Notes: a model not told the origin generated them from the letters alone. DNA of 38,705 bases from Calderihabitans maritimus (GCF_002207765.1 NZ_BDGJ01000059.1:1-38705); one strand, 5' to 3'; shown: positions 8,388 through 15,688, counted from the first letter of the stretch. Translations and numbers: made by a program.

Positions 8388-9161
8388 CTATGGGTGAACA
8401 AGATGTATCCCAACACCCAATGCTTTAATTTGACTGCTAAAGTGCTCGTCTACTGCATCATCTAAAATAATTTGATTGATTTCATTAATATCGGCTATTT
8501 TGGCATGAGATATTACCCCAACTTTACTATGGTCTGTTAATAAAATAACCTGCTTTGCTATACTTATCATTTTTCTTTTTGTAGCTGCTTCTATTAAATT
8601 AGGAGTTGTCAGACCTGCTTCTACATCTATTCCGTTTGTAGCTAAAAACAATTTGTCAACACGAATCATGCTTAAGGCTTGTTCAGCTATAGGCCCGACC
8701 ATCGCAAGAGTTTCTTTTCTTAGTATGCCGCCTACTACTACCAGTTCAATCCCCGGGTGAGTAAGTAATTCTTGGATAATATTAACAGCATTTGTTACAA
8801 CGGTTAATTTTGAAAAAGATTTTAATTCTTTGGCCAACTCAAAGGTGGTTGTACCGGCATCCAGTAAAATCGTGTCTCCCTCTTCGATCAGTTCCACCGC
8901 TTTTTTAGCAACTGCACGCTTTTCTTTTAGAAAAGTTACTTCTTTTTCACCAAGGGTAGGCTCAAAATTTACGCTTTGTAAAGATAAAGCACCGCCGTGT
9001 GTTCGTTTTATGAGCCTGGCTTCTTTCAGTTCTTTAAGATCACGACGAATTGTCGATTCGGAGACCTGTACAACTTCCGTGAGCTCCTGTACGGAAGCCC
9101 TCCCATGATTTTGGATATAATCCAAAATAATTTTTTTTCGCTCTTCACTGTACAATGACAC
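8388..9161 (-). CDS. fruR: DeoR-family regulator of the fructose operon
   Basis: Encodes 257 residues. The N-terminus is a DeoR helix-turn-helix (RASVQELTEVVQVSESTIRRDLKEL) and the rest is a sugar-phosphate-binding domain with the DAGTTTFELA and LTDHSKVG segments typical of the family. As the first gene of the operon it probably represses its own promoter and is released by a phosphorylated fructose metabolite, by analogy with other FruR proteins. Repeated TTTGATT motifs lie between its promoter and start. Confidence 0.93.
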   Translation of the reverse strand: MSLYSEERKKIILDYIQNHGRASVQELTEVVQVSESTIRRDLKELKEARLIKRTHGGALSLQSVNFEPTLGEKEVTFLKEKRAVAKKAVELIEEGDTILLDAGTTTFELAKELKSFSKLTVVTNAVNIIQELLTHPGIELVVVGGILRKETLAMVGPIAEQALSMIRVDKLFLATNGIDVEAGLTTPNLIEAATKRKMISIAKQVILLTDHSKVGVISHAKIADINEINQIILDDAVDEHFSSQIKALGVGIHLVHP

Positions 9162-9184
9162 CTACTCACCCCTTTCCTTTCGTA

Positions 9185-9224
9185 TTTGATGCACATTATT
9201 GACTGTTTTTGATTTTTTTTGATT
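9185..9224 (-). promoter_or_regulatory. Candidate FruR operator repeats
   Basis: TTTGAT occurs at 9185-9190, and TTTGATT at 9208-9214 and 9218-9224; the last two are exactly 10 bp apart. The motifs lie between the -10 box and the fruR start, a suitable place for a DeoR-type repressor. Assignment to FruR is inference. Confidence 0.45.
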
Positions 9225-9235
9225 GTTTATAATTA

Positions 9236-9264
9236 ATAATAGCTGATCGTTTCAAAAATTTCAA
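9236..9264 (-). promoter_or_regulatory. Sigma-A promoter of the fruR-ptsI operon
   Basis: On the minus strand TTGAAA (complement of 9259-9264) and TATTAT (complement of 9236-9241) are 17 bases apart, about 75 bases before the fruR start. The -35 box lies inside the first of two tandem 21-bp repeats. Confidence 0.68.
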
Positions 9265-9295
9265 TAAGATTTTTAAAAATTTCAATAAAATTTTT
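9254..9295. repeat. Two tandem 21-bp repeats at the fru promoter
   Basis: 9254-9274 and 9275-9295 are adjacent copies that differ at one base (G versus A at the 15th position). Each unit is itself partly palindromic (AAAAATTT...ATTTTT). Because the first copy covers the -35 box, the pair may be an activator or repressor site or an AT-rich UP element. Confidence 0.75.
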
Positions 9296-9308
9296 TATAT
9301 ACTTTTAC

Positions 9309-9329
9309 CCATACCATAAAATGGTATGG
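9309..9329. repeat. Perfect 9-bp inverted repeat
   Basis: CCATACCAT-AAA-ATGGTATGG lies between the fru promoter repeats and the transposase remnant. It may be a protein-binding palindrome or a leftover of the insertion. No U-tract follows on either strand, so a terminator is unlikely. Confidence 0.6.
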
Positions 9330-9378
9330 CCGTAATTTTAATAAGTAACGGAAGGGGAATAGCCCCCGAGAAAGAAAA

Positions 9379-9430
9379 GAGACCTCACCCGAAAAACCCC
9401 ATAAAACAAATCGAAAGGAGTTGAGGTCTC
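9379..9430 (+). promoter_or_regulatory. Hairpin enclosing the SD of the transposase remnant
   Basis: GAGACCTCA (9379-9387) is perfectly complementary to TGAGGTCTC (9422-9430). The loop holds the AAAGGAG ribosome-binding site and the ATG follows the stem immediately at 9431. Such a structure could limit transposase translation, which is known for other insertion sequences; here it is only inferred. Confidence 0.5.
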
Positions 9431-9601
9431 ATGTTAAATATTCGTCACCAGGAAGGGGAAGAAAAAAGGGCGGCGGTTTTTAAAGATGGCGAAGCTCCCG
9501 CTGGAAAAGAAGTAGCCCTGAAGCTATGCATCGAAGCCGATGGGGTAATGATTCGTCTACAAAGGGCAAAGGAAAAGAGAGGGGAAATCAAAACCGCATG
9601 A
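9431..9601 (+). pseudogene. Internally deleted ISLre2-family (UPF0236) transposase remnant
   Basis: A 56-residue frame whose start (MLNI) and preceding SD look like an intact gene start, but which continues directly with EKRAAVFKDGEAPAGKE and IEADGVMIRLQR-KEKRGEIK. The latter segments resemble the middle of ISLre2/UPF0236 transposases, around the first catalytic-region strand, where full proteins are about 400-500 residues. The sequence leaves the family after GEIK and stops in the riboswitch terminator of the opposite strand. The element is therefore deleted internally and at its 3' end. The family call is from motif memory. Confidence 0.7.
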
Positions 9602-9626
9602 GGTCGGGTAATACCGAAAACATGCG
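9595..9626 (-). terminator. Intrinsic terminator of the GEMM-I riboswitch
   Basis: On the minus strand CGCATG pairs with CATGCG, enclosing an inner TCGG/CCGA helix, followed by GGUUUUGAUUU. It starts about 20 bases after the aptamer. An alternative pairing of the aptamer 3' flank (CGGGT/CGAAAA) with UUUUCGG/ACCCG could compete with it, as expected for an expression platform. Confidence 0.6.
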
Positions 9627-9647
9627 ATCAATACTCAAAATTTTTTC

Positions 9648-9730
9648 GACAACCCGGCTACCATAGTTTATAGCTTAGGCCCGTGGCTTTGCGTCCTTGT
9701 CTTTCGACAAGTTTGCCTTTATCCGGTTAA
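9648..9730 (-). promoter_or_regulatory. GEMM-I cyclic dinucleotide (c-di-GMP-I) riboswitch aptamer
   Basis: Read on the minus strand, this segment has the conserved GEMM-I elements in order: AAAGGCAAAC (around 9711-9720), a 6-bp P2 stem CTTGTC/GACAAG closed by a GAAA tetraloop (9696-9711), GGACGCAAAGCC (9685-9696), GGGCCTAA (9675-9682), and TATGGTAGCCGGGTTG (about 9650-9665). The tetraloop and its receptor-like partner are kept, so it looks functional. The usual ligand is c-di-GMP; a cGAMP-type (GEMM-Ib) switch is not excluded because I cannot safely assign the specificity position. No gene follows directly; the next sense gene is fruR, about 490 bases on. Confidence 0.85.
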
Positions 9731-9764
9731 GTTGAATAGGCGGAACATTGTAGATACACCAACA

Positions 9765-9800
9765 AACAGCTACCGCCCTGTGGACTGGGCAGTAGCTGTT
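9765..9800 (-). terminator. Terminator of the nrdR-nrdD-nrdG operon
   Basis: AACAGCTACTGCCC pairs with GGGCGGTAGCTGTT around an 8-base loop, beginning 20 bases after the nrdG stop, then UGUUGGUGU. The stem is strong but the tail only moderately U-rich. It separates nrdG from the riboswitch. Confidence 0.75.
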
Positions 9801-9819
9801 CGCCAGCCAGTGGTATGGG

Positions 9820-10326
9820 TCACGCAATTTCTGCCGGTACTGCCTTCCCCTGCCTTAAAGAACGCCGCACGTCAATTATCCGCTGGTTACGGGATCCCCG
9901 GAAGGGTAAATTCAAGTCCCTTTCCGCCAGGATAAAAGGCCCGTCCACCAACCAGTCGCTAACCTGCAAAAGTTCCCCAAAATATGGGTTGATCTCCGCG
10001 AGGGCCAGGATCTCTTCGAAAGTGTAACCGGTATAAGTAACAATATCTTTGCCCAGTTCTTTGATCCGGCGCCCTAAAAGGCTGAAGGCTTCCGCCTGGT
10101 AGAAAGGCTCCCCGCCCGAAAAGGTGACCCCTCGGATAAACCGTGACTGGCGCACCTGCTCAACAATTTCTTCTACCGTCGTCTCCTGTCCGCCCAAGGG
10201 GTCGTGGGTTTCGGGATTGTGGCATCCGGGGCAGCAATGGGGACACCCCTGAGCAAAAATCACCAGCCGAATACCCGGACCGTCTACCACACTTTCCCTC
10301 ACGATCCCGGCAATTCTCAGTTTCAT
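9820..10326 (-). CDS. nrdG: Anaerobic ribonucleotide reductase activating protein (radical SAM)
   Basis: Encodes 168 residues. It uses S-adenosylmethionine and a 4Fe-4S cluster to make the glycyl radical on NrdD. The cluster ligands are Cys28, Cys32 and Cys35 in GCPHCCPGCHNPET (CX3CX2C), and the GGEP segment (TFSGGEPF) follows. The N-terminus (LRIAGIVRESVVDGPGIR) is typical of NrdG. It lies 24 bases downstream of nrdD, with which it works, and is followed by a terminator. Confidence 0.96.
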   Translation of the reverse strand: MKLRIAGIVRESVVDGPGIRLVIFAQGCPHCCPGCHNPETHDPLGGQETTVEEIVEQVRQSRFIRGVTFSGGEPFYQAEAFSLLGRRIKELGKDIVTYTGYTFEEILALAEINPYFGELLQVSDWLVDGPFILAERDLNLPFRGSRNQRIIDVRRSLRQGKAVPAEIA

Positions 10327-10350
10327 ATTACCCGCTCCTTAAGTTTACGT

Positions 10351-12363
10351 TTACATATGCGGCCTACGATCTCTCAACTCAGCCCGTTTGGCATCATTAA
10401 ACCTGTCCACCGTGCTGAAATATCCGGTTATGCGTCTTACCCGCTTGATATCCGGGGAACCGCATGCCGGGCAGCTATCTTCGTTAATTACACCCAGCTG
10501 GCTGCAACCGTTACAAAAATCAATGGGGAAGTTAATTCCTGCGTAACCCATATCGCATTCTTTCATATGACGTAATATGGTTTCCACTGCCTCCAGGTTG
10601 TGAAGAGGTGGCGAGGCCAGCTCCACATAACTGATATGTCCTGCATTGGTATACTTATGGTAAGGCCCTTCTATAGAAATTTTATCAAACATGCTTATAG
10701 GAAAGCTGACCGGTACATGGAAAGAATTGGTGTAATATTCTTTATCTGTAACTCCGGGGATTTCACCATATTCTTCCCGGTCCATGCTTACAAATCTCCC
10801 CGAGAGGCCTTCCGCAGGAGTAGCCAAAAGGGTGTAGTTAAGATTGTACTCCTCGGCAGCTTCATCTACCTTCTTGCGCATGTAAGCCACAATTTCCAGG
10901 CCGAGTTTCTGGGCTTCCTCGGACTCCCCGTGGTGTTTGCCGGTCAGCGCGGTTAGCGTTTCCGCCAGCCCGATAAATCCGACAGAAAGAGTACCATGCT
11001 TAATGGCTTCCTCTATGTAGTCATCCATCCCCAGGTGTTCGGAATCCAAGTATAACCCCTGTCCCATTAGAAAAGGCATGTCTTTTACCTTTAACTTCGC
11101 CTGGACACCGTAACGGTGATACAACTGACGGACCGCCACATCCAGCATCTTGTCCAGGTATTGGTAAAACTTATCCACGTTGCCTTTAGCTCTGATGGCC
11201 AGACGCGGCAAATTAATCGAGGTAAAAGACAGATTACCTCGCCGTTCTGTAACTTCAGGACCCCGGCGGTTCGCAATTACCCGGGTACGGCATCCCATAT
11301 AGGCTACTTCCGTTCCATAAGGGCTGTTAAAAGAAGAATCCATAAAACTGAAGGTGGGATTCATGCGCCGGGCTGCCACCCTTATGGCCAGTTGGAACAG
11401 GTCATAATTAGGGTCACCGGGATTGAAATTAACCCCTTCTTTAACCCGGAAAATAATATTAGGGAAAATAGGATTTTCTCCGCGCCCCAGGCCGGCTTCA
11501 TAAGCCAGGAGCAAGTTACGAGTAACCTTCCGGCCCGCTTCTGAAGTATCGGCTCCCAGGTTAATGTTGCTGAAAGGCACCTGAGCCCCTGCCCGGCTAT
11601 GCATAGAATTAAGATTATAAATAAGGGCTTCCATAGCCTGGTAGGTTTCTTCCTCAGAAGCATTCTCTACATAAGGGGCAAGGTCACGGTCAAAAAAGGG
11701 AAAAGATTGGCCACCATGCATATCATTTTGGGAACTCTGCAGGATGATAGCAGCTAAAGCGGTAGCAGAGGTAGGACGTTTAGGCGGTCTTATGTACCCG
11801 TGACCGTTATTAAACCCTTCTCTCAACAGTTTACCCAGAGGAATCTGGATACATGTAAGGGTCTTTCCGTAAAAGTCCAGGTCATGAATATGGATATCTC
11901 CCGACCGGTGAGCCGTAGCAAATTCTTCCGGAATGAACCGGTTTAAATAGAAAGTTTTGCTGGCTGCGCTGGCTATTTGAAGCATCTTGGCCGACGGAGA
12001 GTTCCCAATATTGGCATTTTCCCGGTTAGTTTCTATTAAAATCTGCTGCACCGCTTCCATGAGGTCAGATTTGGCTTCCCGAATACGGGTACGCTTGTCC
12101 CGGTAAAGTATGTACGCCTTTGCAGTCTTGGCATGACCGTGCTCTATAAGAACCTTTTCCACCACATCCTGAACATCTTCTACACCAAAAATATCTCCGT
12201 TGAACCTTTGTTTCAACATTTTCAGTACTTCAACCGTAAGTTCAACCGCCGTTTGCCGGTCTTCCCCTCCTACAGCCTTGGCAGCGGCAAAGATGGCATC
12301 GGTAATTTTTGCATCATTGAATGGAACTATACGGCCATCCCTTTTTCTGATGTGAGTAAACAT
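10351..12363 (-). CDS. nrdD: Anaerobic (class III) ribonucleoside-triphosphate reductase
   Basis: Encodes 670 residues. It reduces ribonucleotides to deoxyribonucleotides through an oxygen-sensitive glycyl radical. Residues 1-90 are an ATP-cone allosteric domain (IRKRDGRIVPFNDAKI). The C-terminus has a four-Cys zinc site (Cys617, Cys620, Cys631, Cys634) and the radical loop RRITGYFSTVDRF with Gly647. An AGGAGG SD precedes the ATG. It sits between nrdR and nrdG. It is the only ribonucleotide reductase in the window, consistent with anaerobic growth. Confidence 0.97.
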   Translation of the reverse strand: MFTHIRKRDGRIVPFNDAKITDAIFAAAKAVGGEDRQTAVELTVEVLKMLKQRFNGDIFGVEDVQDVVEKVLIEHGHAKTAKAYILYRDKRTRIREAKSDLMEAVQQILIETNRENANIGNSPSAKMLQIASAASKTFYLNRFIPEEFATAHRSGDIHIHDLDFYGKTLTCIQIPLGKLLREGFNNGHGYIRPPKRPTSATALAAIILQSSQNDMHGGQSFPFFDRDLAPYVENASEEETYQAMEALIYNLNSMHSRAGAQVPFSNINLGADTSEAGRKVTRNLLLAYEAGLGRGENPIFPNIIFRVKEGVNFNPGDPNYDLFQLAIRVAARRMNPTFSFMDSSFNSPYGTEVAYMGCRTRVIANRRGPEVTERRGNLSFTSINLPRLAIRAKGNVDKFYQYLDKMLDVAVRQLYHRYGVQAKLKVKDMPFLMGQGLYLDSEHLGMDDYIEEAIKHGTLSVGFIGLAETLTALTGKHHGESEEAQKLGLEIVAYMRKKVDEAAEEYNLNYTLLATPAEGLSGRFVSMDREEYGEIPGVTDKEYYTNSFHVPVSFPISMFDKISIEGPYHKYTNAGHISYVELASPPLHNLEAVETILRHMKECDMGYAGINFPIDFCNGCSQLGVINEDSCPACGSPDIKRVRRITGYFSTVDRFNDAKRAELRDRRPHM

Positions 12364-12378
12364 ACTTCAGACCTCCTC

Positions 12379-12840
12379 CTAAGATTTATTGTTCTTCAGA
12401 AGATTTTCCAATTCTTGCATAAAAGTTTGCAGGTCCTTAAACTGACGGTACACAGAAGCAAATCGAACATAAGCCACCTCATCAATTTTCCGCAACCGCT
12501 CCATCACCATTTCTCCTATCTGCTTGCTACTAACTTCCCGTTCCATAGTATTCAGCAGCTCTTTCTCGATCTCATTTACCATATGCTCTATCTGACTGGT
12601 AGATACCGGGCGCTTTTCGCAAGCCTTCATAATCCCTACCTGTAATTTTTCGGGATTAAAAACCTCCCTCCGTCCGTCTTTTTTAACTACTACCAGAGGA
12701 AGGTCCTCTATCTTTTCGTAAGTAGTGAACCTTTTACCACAATCGAGGCACTCTCTCCTACGGCGAATAGAGTTCCTTTCCTCGGAAGGACGGGAATCCA
12801 ACACTTTAGAATCGCTGTACCCGCAAAAAGGACAACGCAT
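12379..12840 (-). CDS. nrdR: Transcriptional repressor NrdR
   Basis: Encodes 153 residues. NrdR represses ribonucleotide reductase genes when bound to (d)ATP. A zinc finger is formed by Cys3, Cys6, Cys31 and Cys34 ([17 protein letters not shown]), followed by an ATP-cone domain ([17 protein letters not shown]). The ATG at 12840 begins the canonical MRCPFC; the frame is open to 12885 but that extension is not found in the family. It is the first gene of the nrdR-nrdD-nrdG operon, so it most likely controls itself and both reductase genes through the two NrdR boxes in front of it. Confidence 0.97.
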   Translation of the reverse strand: MRCPFCGYSDSKVLDSRPSEERNSIRRRRECLDCGKRFTTYEKIEDLPLVVVKKDGRREVFNPEKLQVGIMKACEKRPVSTSQIEHMVNEIEKELLNTMEREVSSKQIGEMVMERLRKIDEVAYVRFASVYRQFKDLQTFMQELENLLKNNKS

Positions 12841-12896
12841 AGTTTCAGCTCCCCGGCGACATAAATTTTTACCGGAAACCGTCAAATATTAATTAA

Positions 12897-12944
12897 CCTC
12901 AATATATTGTGTTTATTTTTATTATACAACACAATATATGGTAA
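12897..12944 (-). promoter_or_regulatory. Pair of NrdR boxes
   Basis: Two 16-bp sites related to the NrdR consensus ACACAATATATTGTGT lie at 12897-12912 (right half AATATATTGTGT intact) and 12929-12944 (left half ACACAATATAT intact). Their starts are 32 bp apart, about three helical turns, the spacing known for NrdR box pairs. One overlaps the -35/spacer and the other lies just past the -10 box. Confidence 0.85.
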
Positions 12945-12949
12945 GTCAA
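12921..12949 (-). promoter_or_regulatory. Sigma-A promoter of nrdR-nrdD-nrdG
   Basis: TTGACT (complement of 12944-12949) and TATAAT (complement of 12921-12926) are 17 bases apart, a near-consensus promoter about 80 bases before nrdR. NrdR boxes flank and overlap it. Confidence 0.88.
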
Positions 12950-12973
12950 TGTAAATTCGGTAATTCTTAACAA

Positions 12974-13002
12974 AAAAGCCTTCCCTTTTTGGAAAGGCTT
13001 TT
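12974..13002. terminator. Terminator after ymxH
   Basis: AAAAGCCTTCC pairs with GGAAAGGCTTTT (one bulged A) around a U-rich loop, overlapping the ymxH stop codon. Runs of A and T on both flanks allow action in either direction. Confidence 0.75.
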
Positions 13003-13273
13003 ATCCCATCTCTTGTTCTTTAGGTTCAGGCGCGGTAAAATCCTTTATTTCCACTAAAATAACATCCACTCCAATCTTTTTAATCTTTGACCAGTCTATA
13101 CGAATGTCATCGTTCCTTCCAAACAATCCCAAGAAACGGCTTTGGCCGGGTAAAATCAACGCTTTTACCCTACCTTTTTCCAAGTCCACATCTATATCTT
13201 TTATATATCCCAGGCGACGTCCGTCGACCACATTAATCACATCCCGCATCCGCAAATCGGAAACCTTGAGCAA
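13001..13273 (-). CDS. PRC-barrel protein, YlmC/YmxH family
   Basis: Encodes 90 residues from a TTG start placed 8 bases after AAGGAGGTG; the ATG at 13294 overlaps that SD and is unlikely. The product begins LLKVSDLRMRDVINVVDGRRLGYI, the hallmark of the YlmC/YmxH family of spore-formers, a PRC-barrel fold usually encoded near sporulation or cell-division genes. Its biochemical role is unknown. It lies downstream of spoIIR but behind that gene's terminator, so it may use its own promoter; a TATAAT (complement of 13304-13309) is present without a clear -35 box. Confidence 0.85.
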   Translation of the reverse strand: MLKVSDLRMRDVINVVDGRRLGYIKDIDVDLEKGRVKALILPGQSRFLGLFGRNDDIRIDWSKIKKIGVDVILVEIKDFTAPEPKEQEMG

Positions 13274-13342
13274 CAGCCCCACCTCCTTGGCCATTCTATC
13301 ACTATTATATGAATACAGCGGGCCAGATGTGCATAAAAATAA

Positions 13343-13363
13343 GGGACTCTTTGGAAGAGTCCC
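13343..13363 (-). terminator. Terminator of sigG-spoIIR
   Basis: GGGACTCT-TTGGA-AGAGTCCC is a perfect 8-bp stem with a 5-base loop, right after the spoIIR stop. On the minus strand it is followed by UUAUUUUUAU. Confidence 0.88.
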
Positions 13364-13364
13364 A

Positions 13365-14024
13365 TTAATCGGAAGGTTTTTTCCCCAATTGCATTACCGC
13401 ATCGTGGGATCGTTTAAATATTTCCCAGATTTTAATTTTCCATTCTACCTGCAATTCCCTACCTTCCTGCTCCGGTATCCAATCTCCACCAGCCAAGGCA
13501 GGGGTCGACAGTTCCCCACCCGTTCCCCGAGCCAGATTGTTTGAAATGTCCACGAAACACAGGGGAGGAAATAGAACGCACCACCAGTTTTCCCCTTTTC
13601 CTTCTCCGATAACTACTCTCACCGCTTCGTACCGGCCGGCTGGAAGTACAAAGCTTCCGTAGGACTTAGTAGGGAAATCAAAATACCCCCACCGGGCGGT
13701 AACTGGATAGTCCTTGCCGGCTGTCCTTATGGTACGAGCAGCAATTTGCTCCATGGCTGCCAGATTAGCCCTCACCACGCGTCGAGCTTCTGATAAAGTG
13801 TTGGCCGCCTGAAAACGCGAGCCTAACTCTGCCATTATGGCATCTCTAACTTTTCTCTTCAATTCCTGGTCTTCCGGTGTATCGCTGTTAGCAATGATGT
13901 GCAACCGTATCAGGCCGTAAGGCCGATAGATTCCTGGGCGGTTTACTACTACCGCCCCGACCCAAACAAGTAGCATCAGACAAATGAGCATTATTATTCT
14001 ATACCGGTAATTTAGGGAAAACAT
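13365..14024 (-). CDS. spoIIR: Stage II sporulation protein R
   Basis: Encodes 219 residues. SpoIIR is made in the forespore and exported to the intermembrane space, where it triggers SpoIIGA to process pro-sigma-E in the mother cell. Residues 8-28 form a signal/membrane segment. The following YGLIRLHIIANSDTPEDQELKRKVRDAI is the strongly conserved SpoIIR motif. The SD AAGGTGGTG lies at the end of sigG, whose stop is only 12 bases upstream, so the two are co-transcribed. A terminator follows. Both SpoIIGA and pro-sigma-E are encoded within 3 kb upstream. Confidence 0.93.
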   Translation of the reverse strand: MFSLNYRYRIIMLICLMLLVWVGAVVVNRPGIYRPYGLIRLHIIANSDTPEDQELKRKVRDAIMAELGSRFQAANTLSEARRVVRANLAAMEQIAARTIRTAGKDYPVTARWGYFDFPTKSYGSFVLPAGRYEAVRVVIGEGKGENWWCVLFPPLCFVDISNNLARGTGGELSTPALAGGDWIPEQEGRELQVEWKIKIWEIFKRSHDAVMQLGKKPSD

Positions 14025-14036
14025 CTCTACACCACC

Positions 14037-14813
14037 TTAAAACTGTACGTGCTTTCTAATATGATTAAGCGCCGCCTTCTCCAAACGGGACACCTGGGCT
14101 TGGGAGATACCGATTTCTTCAGCCACTTCCATCTGCGTCTTGCCCTCAAAAAACCGTAAAGTTAAGATAGTCTTTTCCCTTTCGTTGAGTTTGGATAAAG
14201 CTTCCCGAACGGCAATCCCTTCCAGCCAGTTGGAATCAACATGCTTTTCATCTCCGATTTGATCCATTACGTAGATAGGGTCTCCCCCATCGTGGTAAAT
14301 CGGCTCAAAAAGGGATATGGGCTCCTGAATGGCATCCAGGGCAAATATAATTTCCTCGCGGGGAATTTTGAGTTCTTCGGCAATCTCATTTATAGAAGGT
14401 TCACGGGAATTTTTATTTATTAAAGCATCCCGCACCTGCAAAGCTTTATAAGCTATGTCACGGAGAGACCGGCTAACCCGGATAGAATTGTTATCCCGCA
14501 AGTACCGTCTTATCTCTCCAATAATCATCGGCACCGCATAGGTAGAAAACTTAACGTTTTGGTCCAAGTTAAAATTATCTATAGCCTTTATTAACCCAAT
14601 GCAACCTACCTGAAAAAGATCGTCAACATATTCGCCCCGATTAGTAAAACGCTGTATAACGCTGAGTACTAGACGGAGGTTCCCGCTGATCAGTTGTTCT
14701 CGGGCCGAAGTGTCACCTTCATGCATGGCTTTAAATAGTTCCCGCATTTTCTCATTACTCAAGACGGGCAGTTTTGAAGTGTTGACACCGCATATTTCAA
14801 CTTTATTGGCCAT
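14037..14813 (-). CDS. sigG: RNA polymerase sporulation sigma factor sigma-G
   Basis: Encodes 258 residues. Sigma-G directs late forespore transcription. The N-terminus (KVEICGVNTSKLPVLSNEKM) is specific to SigG. Region 2 (LVLSVIQRFTNRGEYVDDLFQVGCIGLIKAIDNF) and the region 4 helix-turn-helix (TQMEVAEEIGISQAQVSRLEKAAL) are intact. An AAGGAGG SD precedes the ATG. It follows sigE, from which it is separated by a terminator and a sigma-F-type promoter, and is followed immediately by spoIIR. Confidence 0.97.
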   Translation of the reverse strand: MANKVEICGVNTSKLPVLSNEKMRELFKAMHEGDTSAREQLISGNLRLVLSVIQRFTNRGEYVDDLFQVGCIGLIKAIDNFNLDQNVKFSTYAVPMIIGEIRRYLRDNNSIRVSRSLRDIAYKALQVRDALINKNSREPSINEIAEELKIPREEIIFALDAIQEPISLFEPIYHDGGDPIYVMDQIGDEKHVDSNWLEGIAVREALSKLNEREKTILTLRFFEGKTQMEVAEEIGISQAQVSRLEKAALNHIRKHVQF

Positions 14814-14858
14814 TGAATGGGAGAACCTCCTTATATTTTAAAATCAGGATACTATCCT

Positions 14859-14888
14859 AAGTATTTCCCAGGCCCAATTCTTTTATAC
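14859..14888 (-). promoter_or_regulatory. Sigma-F-type promoter of sigG-spoIIR
   Basis: On the minus strand GTATA (complement of 14884-14888) and GGAAATACTT (complement of 14859-14868) are 15 bases apart. This matches the forespore consensus GYWTA-N15-GGNRAYAMTW at every position, and sigG transcription by sigma-F is established in Bacillus subtilis. Confidence 0.75.
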
Positions 14889-14923
14889 TCTTCCGCAATT
14901 TTGGAGTTCATAGCAAAAAAATA

Positions 14924-14948
14924 AGGTGAACCAAATTACGGTTCACCT
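14924..14948 (-). terminator. Terminator of spoIIGA-sigE
   Basis: AGGTGAACC-(7)-GGTTCACCT is a perfect 9-bp stem 18 bases after the sigE stop, followed on the minus strand by UUAUUUUUUUG. Confidence 0.9.
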
Positions 14949-14965
14949 AGCCAGCAGTTTTAAGT

Positions 14966-15688
14966 TTACTCCATTTTATTTATTTCTTTACGCAATCGCT
15001 TAATGATTCTTTTTTCTAATCGAGAAATATAAGACTGAGAAATGCCCAGAATGTCTGCCACTTCTTTCTGTGTCTTTTCCTCTCCGTCCACCAAACCAAA
15101 GCGGAATTCCATAATCTTTTTTTCGCGGGGAGATAGCTTTTTCATGGCAGCGTGGAGCAGCTTTTTATCCACTTCTTCTTCGATCAATTTGTAAATGGTA
15201 TCGCTATCGGTTCCCAGGACGTCGGAAAGAAGCAATTCATTGCCATCCCAGTCGATATTCAAAGGCTCGTCAAAAGAAACTTCTACCCGGGTCTTGTTGT
15301 TTCTTCGCAAGTACATGAGTATCTCATTCTCAATACAGCGGGAGGCATAAGTAGCCAGCTTAATCTTCTTTCGTGGATCAAACGTGTTCACCGCTTTAAT
15401 CAATCCTATAGTCCCCACGGATACCAGGTCTTCTATATTCAGTCCTGCATTTTCAAATTTCCGGGCAATATAGACTACCAGGCGTAAATTACGTTCTATG
15501 AGAATGCTCTTAACTGCTGTATCTCCTTTTTCCAGTCTGGCTAACAAATAACCTTCTTCATCACTGCTCAAGGGAGGAGGCAATGCCTGACTGCTTCCTA
15601 CGTAATAAAGTTCGTCCTCCAAGCCTAGCTTCTGCAGCATGCGGATCAGCAGCAGGAGTAGGTTTAGCTTTATCCGCACCCACCGCAT
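14966..15688 (-). CDS. sigE: RNA polymerase sporulation sigma factor sigma-E (pro-form)
   Basis: Encodes 240 residues, closely matching pro-sigma-E. The N-terminal 25 or so residues form the hydrophobic/basic pro-sequence, ending near [15 protein letters not shown], where SpoIIGA cleaves. Region 2 ([37 protein letters not shown]) and region 4 ([23 protein letters not shown]) are near-identical to the family. A TTG at 15691 just before the ATG has slightly better SD spacing, so the start may be one codon longer. It lies just behind spoIIGA, whose stop overlaps the SD. Mother-cell specific after processing. Confidence 0.97.
   Translation of the reverse strand: MRWVRIKLNLLLLLIRMLQKLGLEDELYYVGSSQALPPPLSSDEEGYLLARLEKGDTAVKSILIERNLRLVVYIARKFENAGLNIEDLVSVGTIGLIKAVNTFDPRKKIKLATYASRCIENEILMYLRRNNKTRVEVSFDEPLNIDWDGNELLLSDVLGTDSDTIYKLIEEEVDKKLLHAAMKKLSPREKKIMEFRFGLVDGEEKTQKEVADILGISQSYISRLEKRIIKRLRKEINKME

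Noticed and set aside
9431-9601. The 56-residue frame as a genuine small regulatory protein
   Set aside because: Its segments resemble the interior of a transposase family and it ends inside another element's terminator, so a remnant is more likely.
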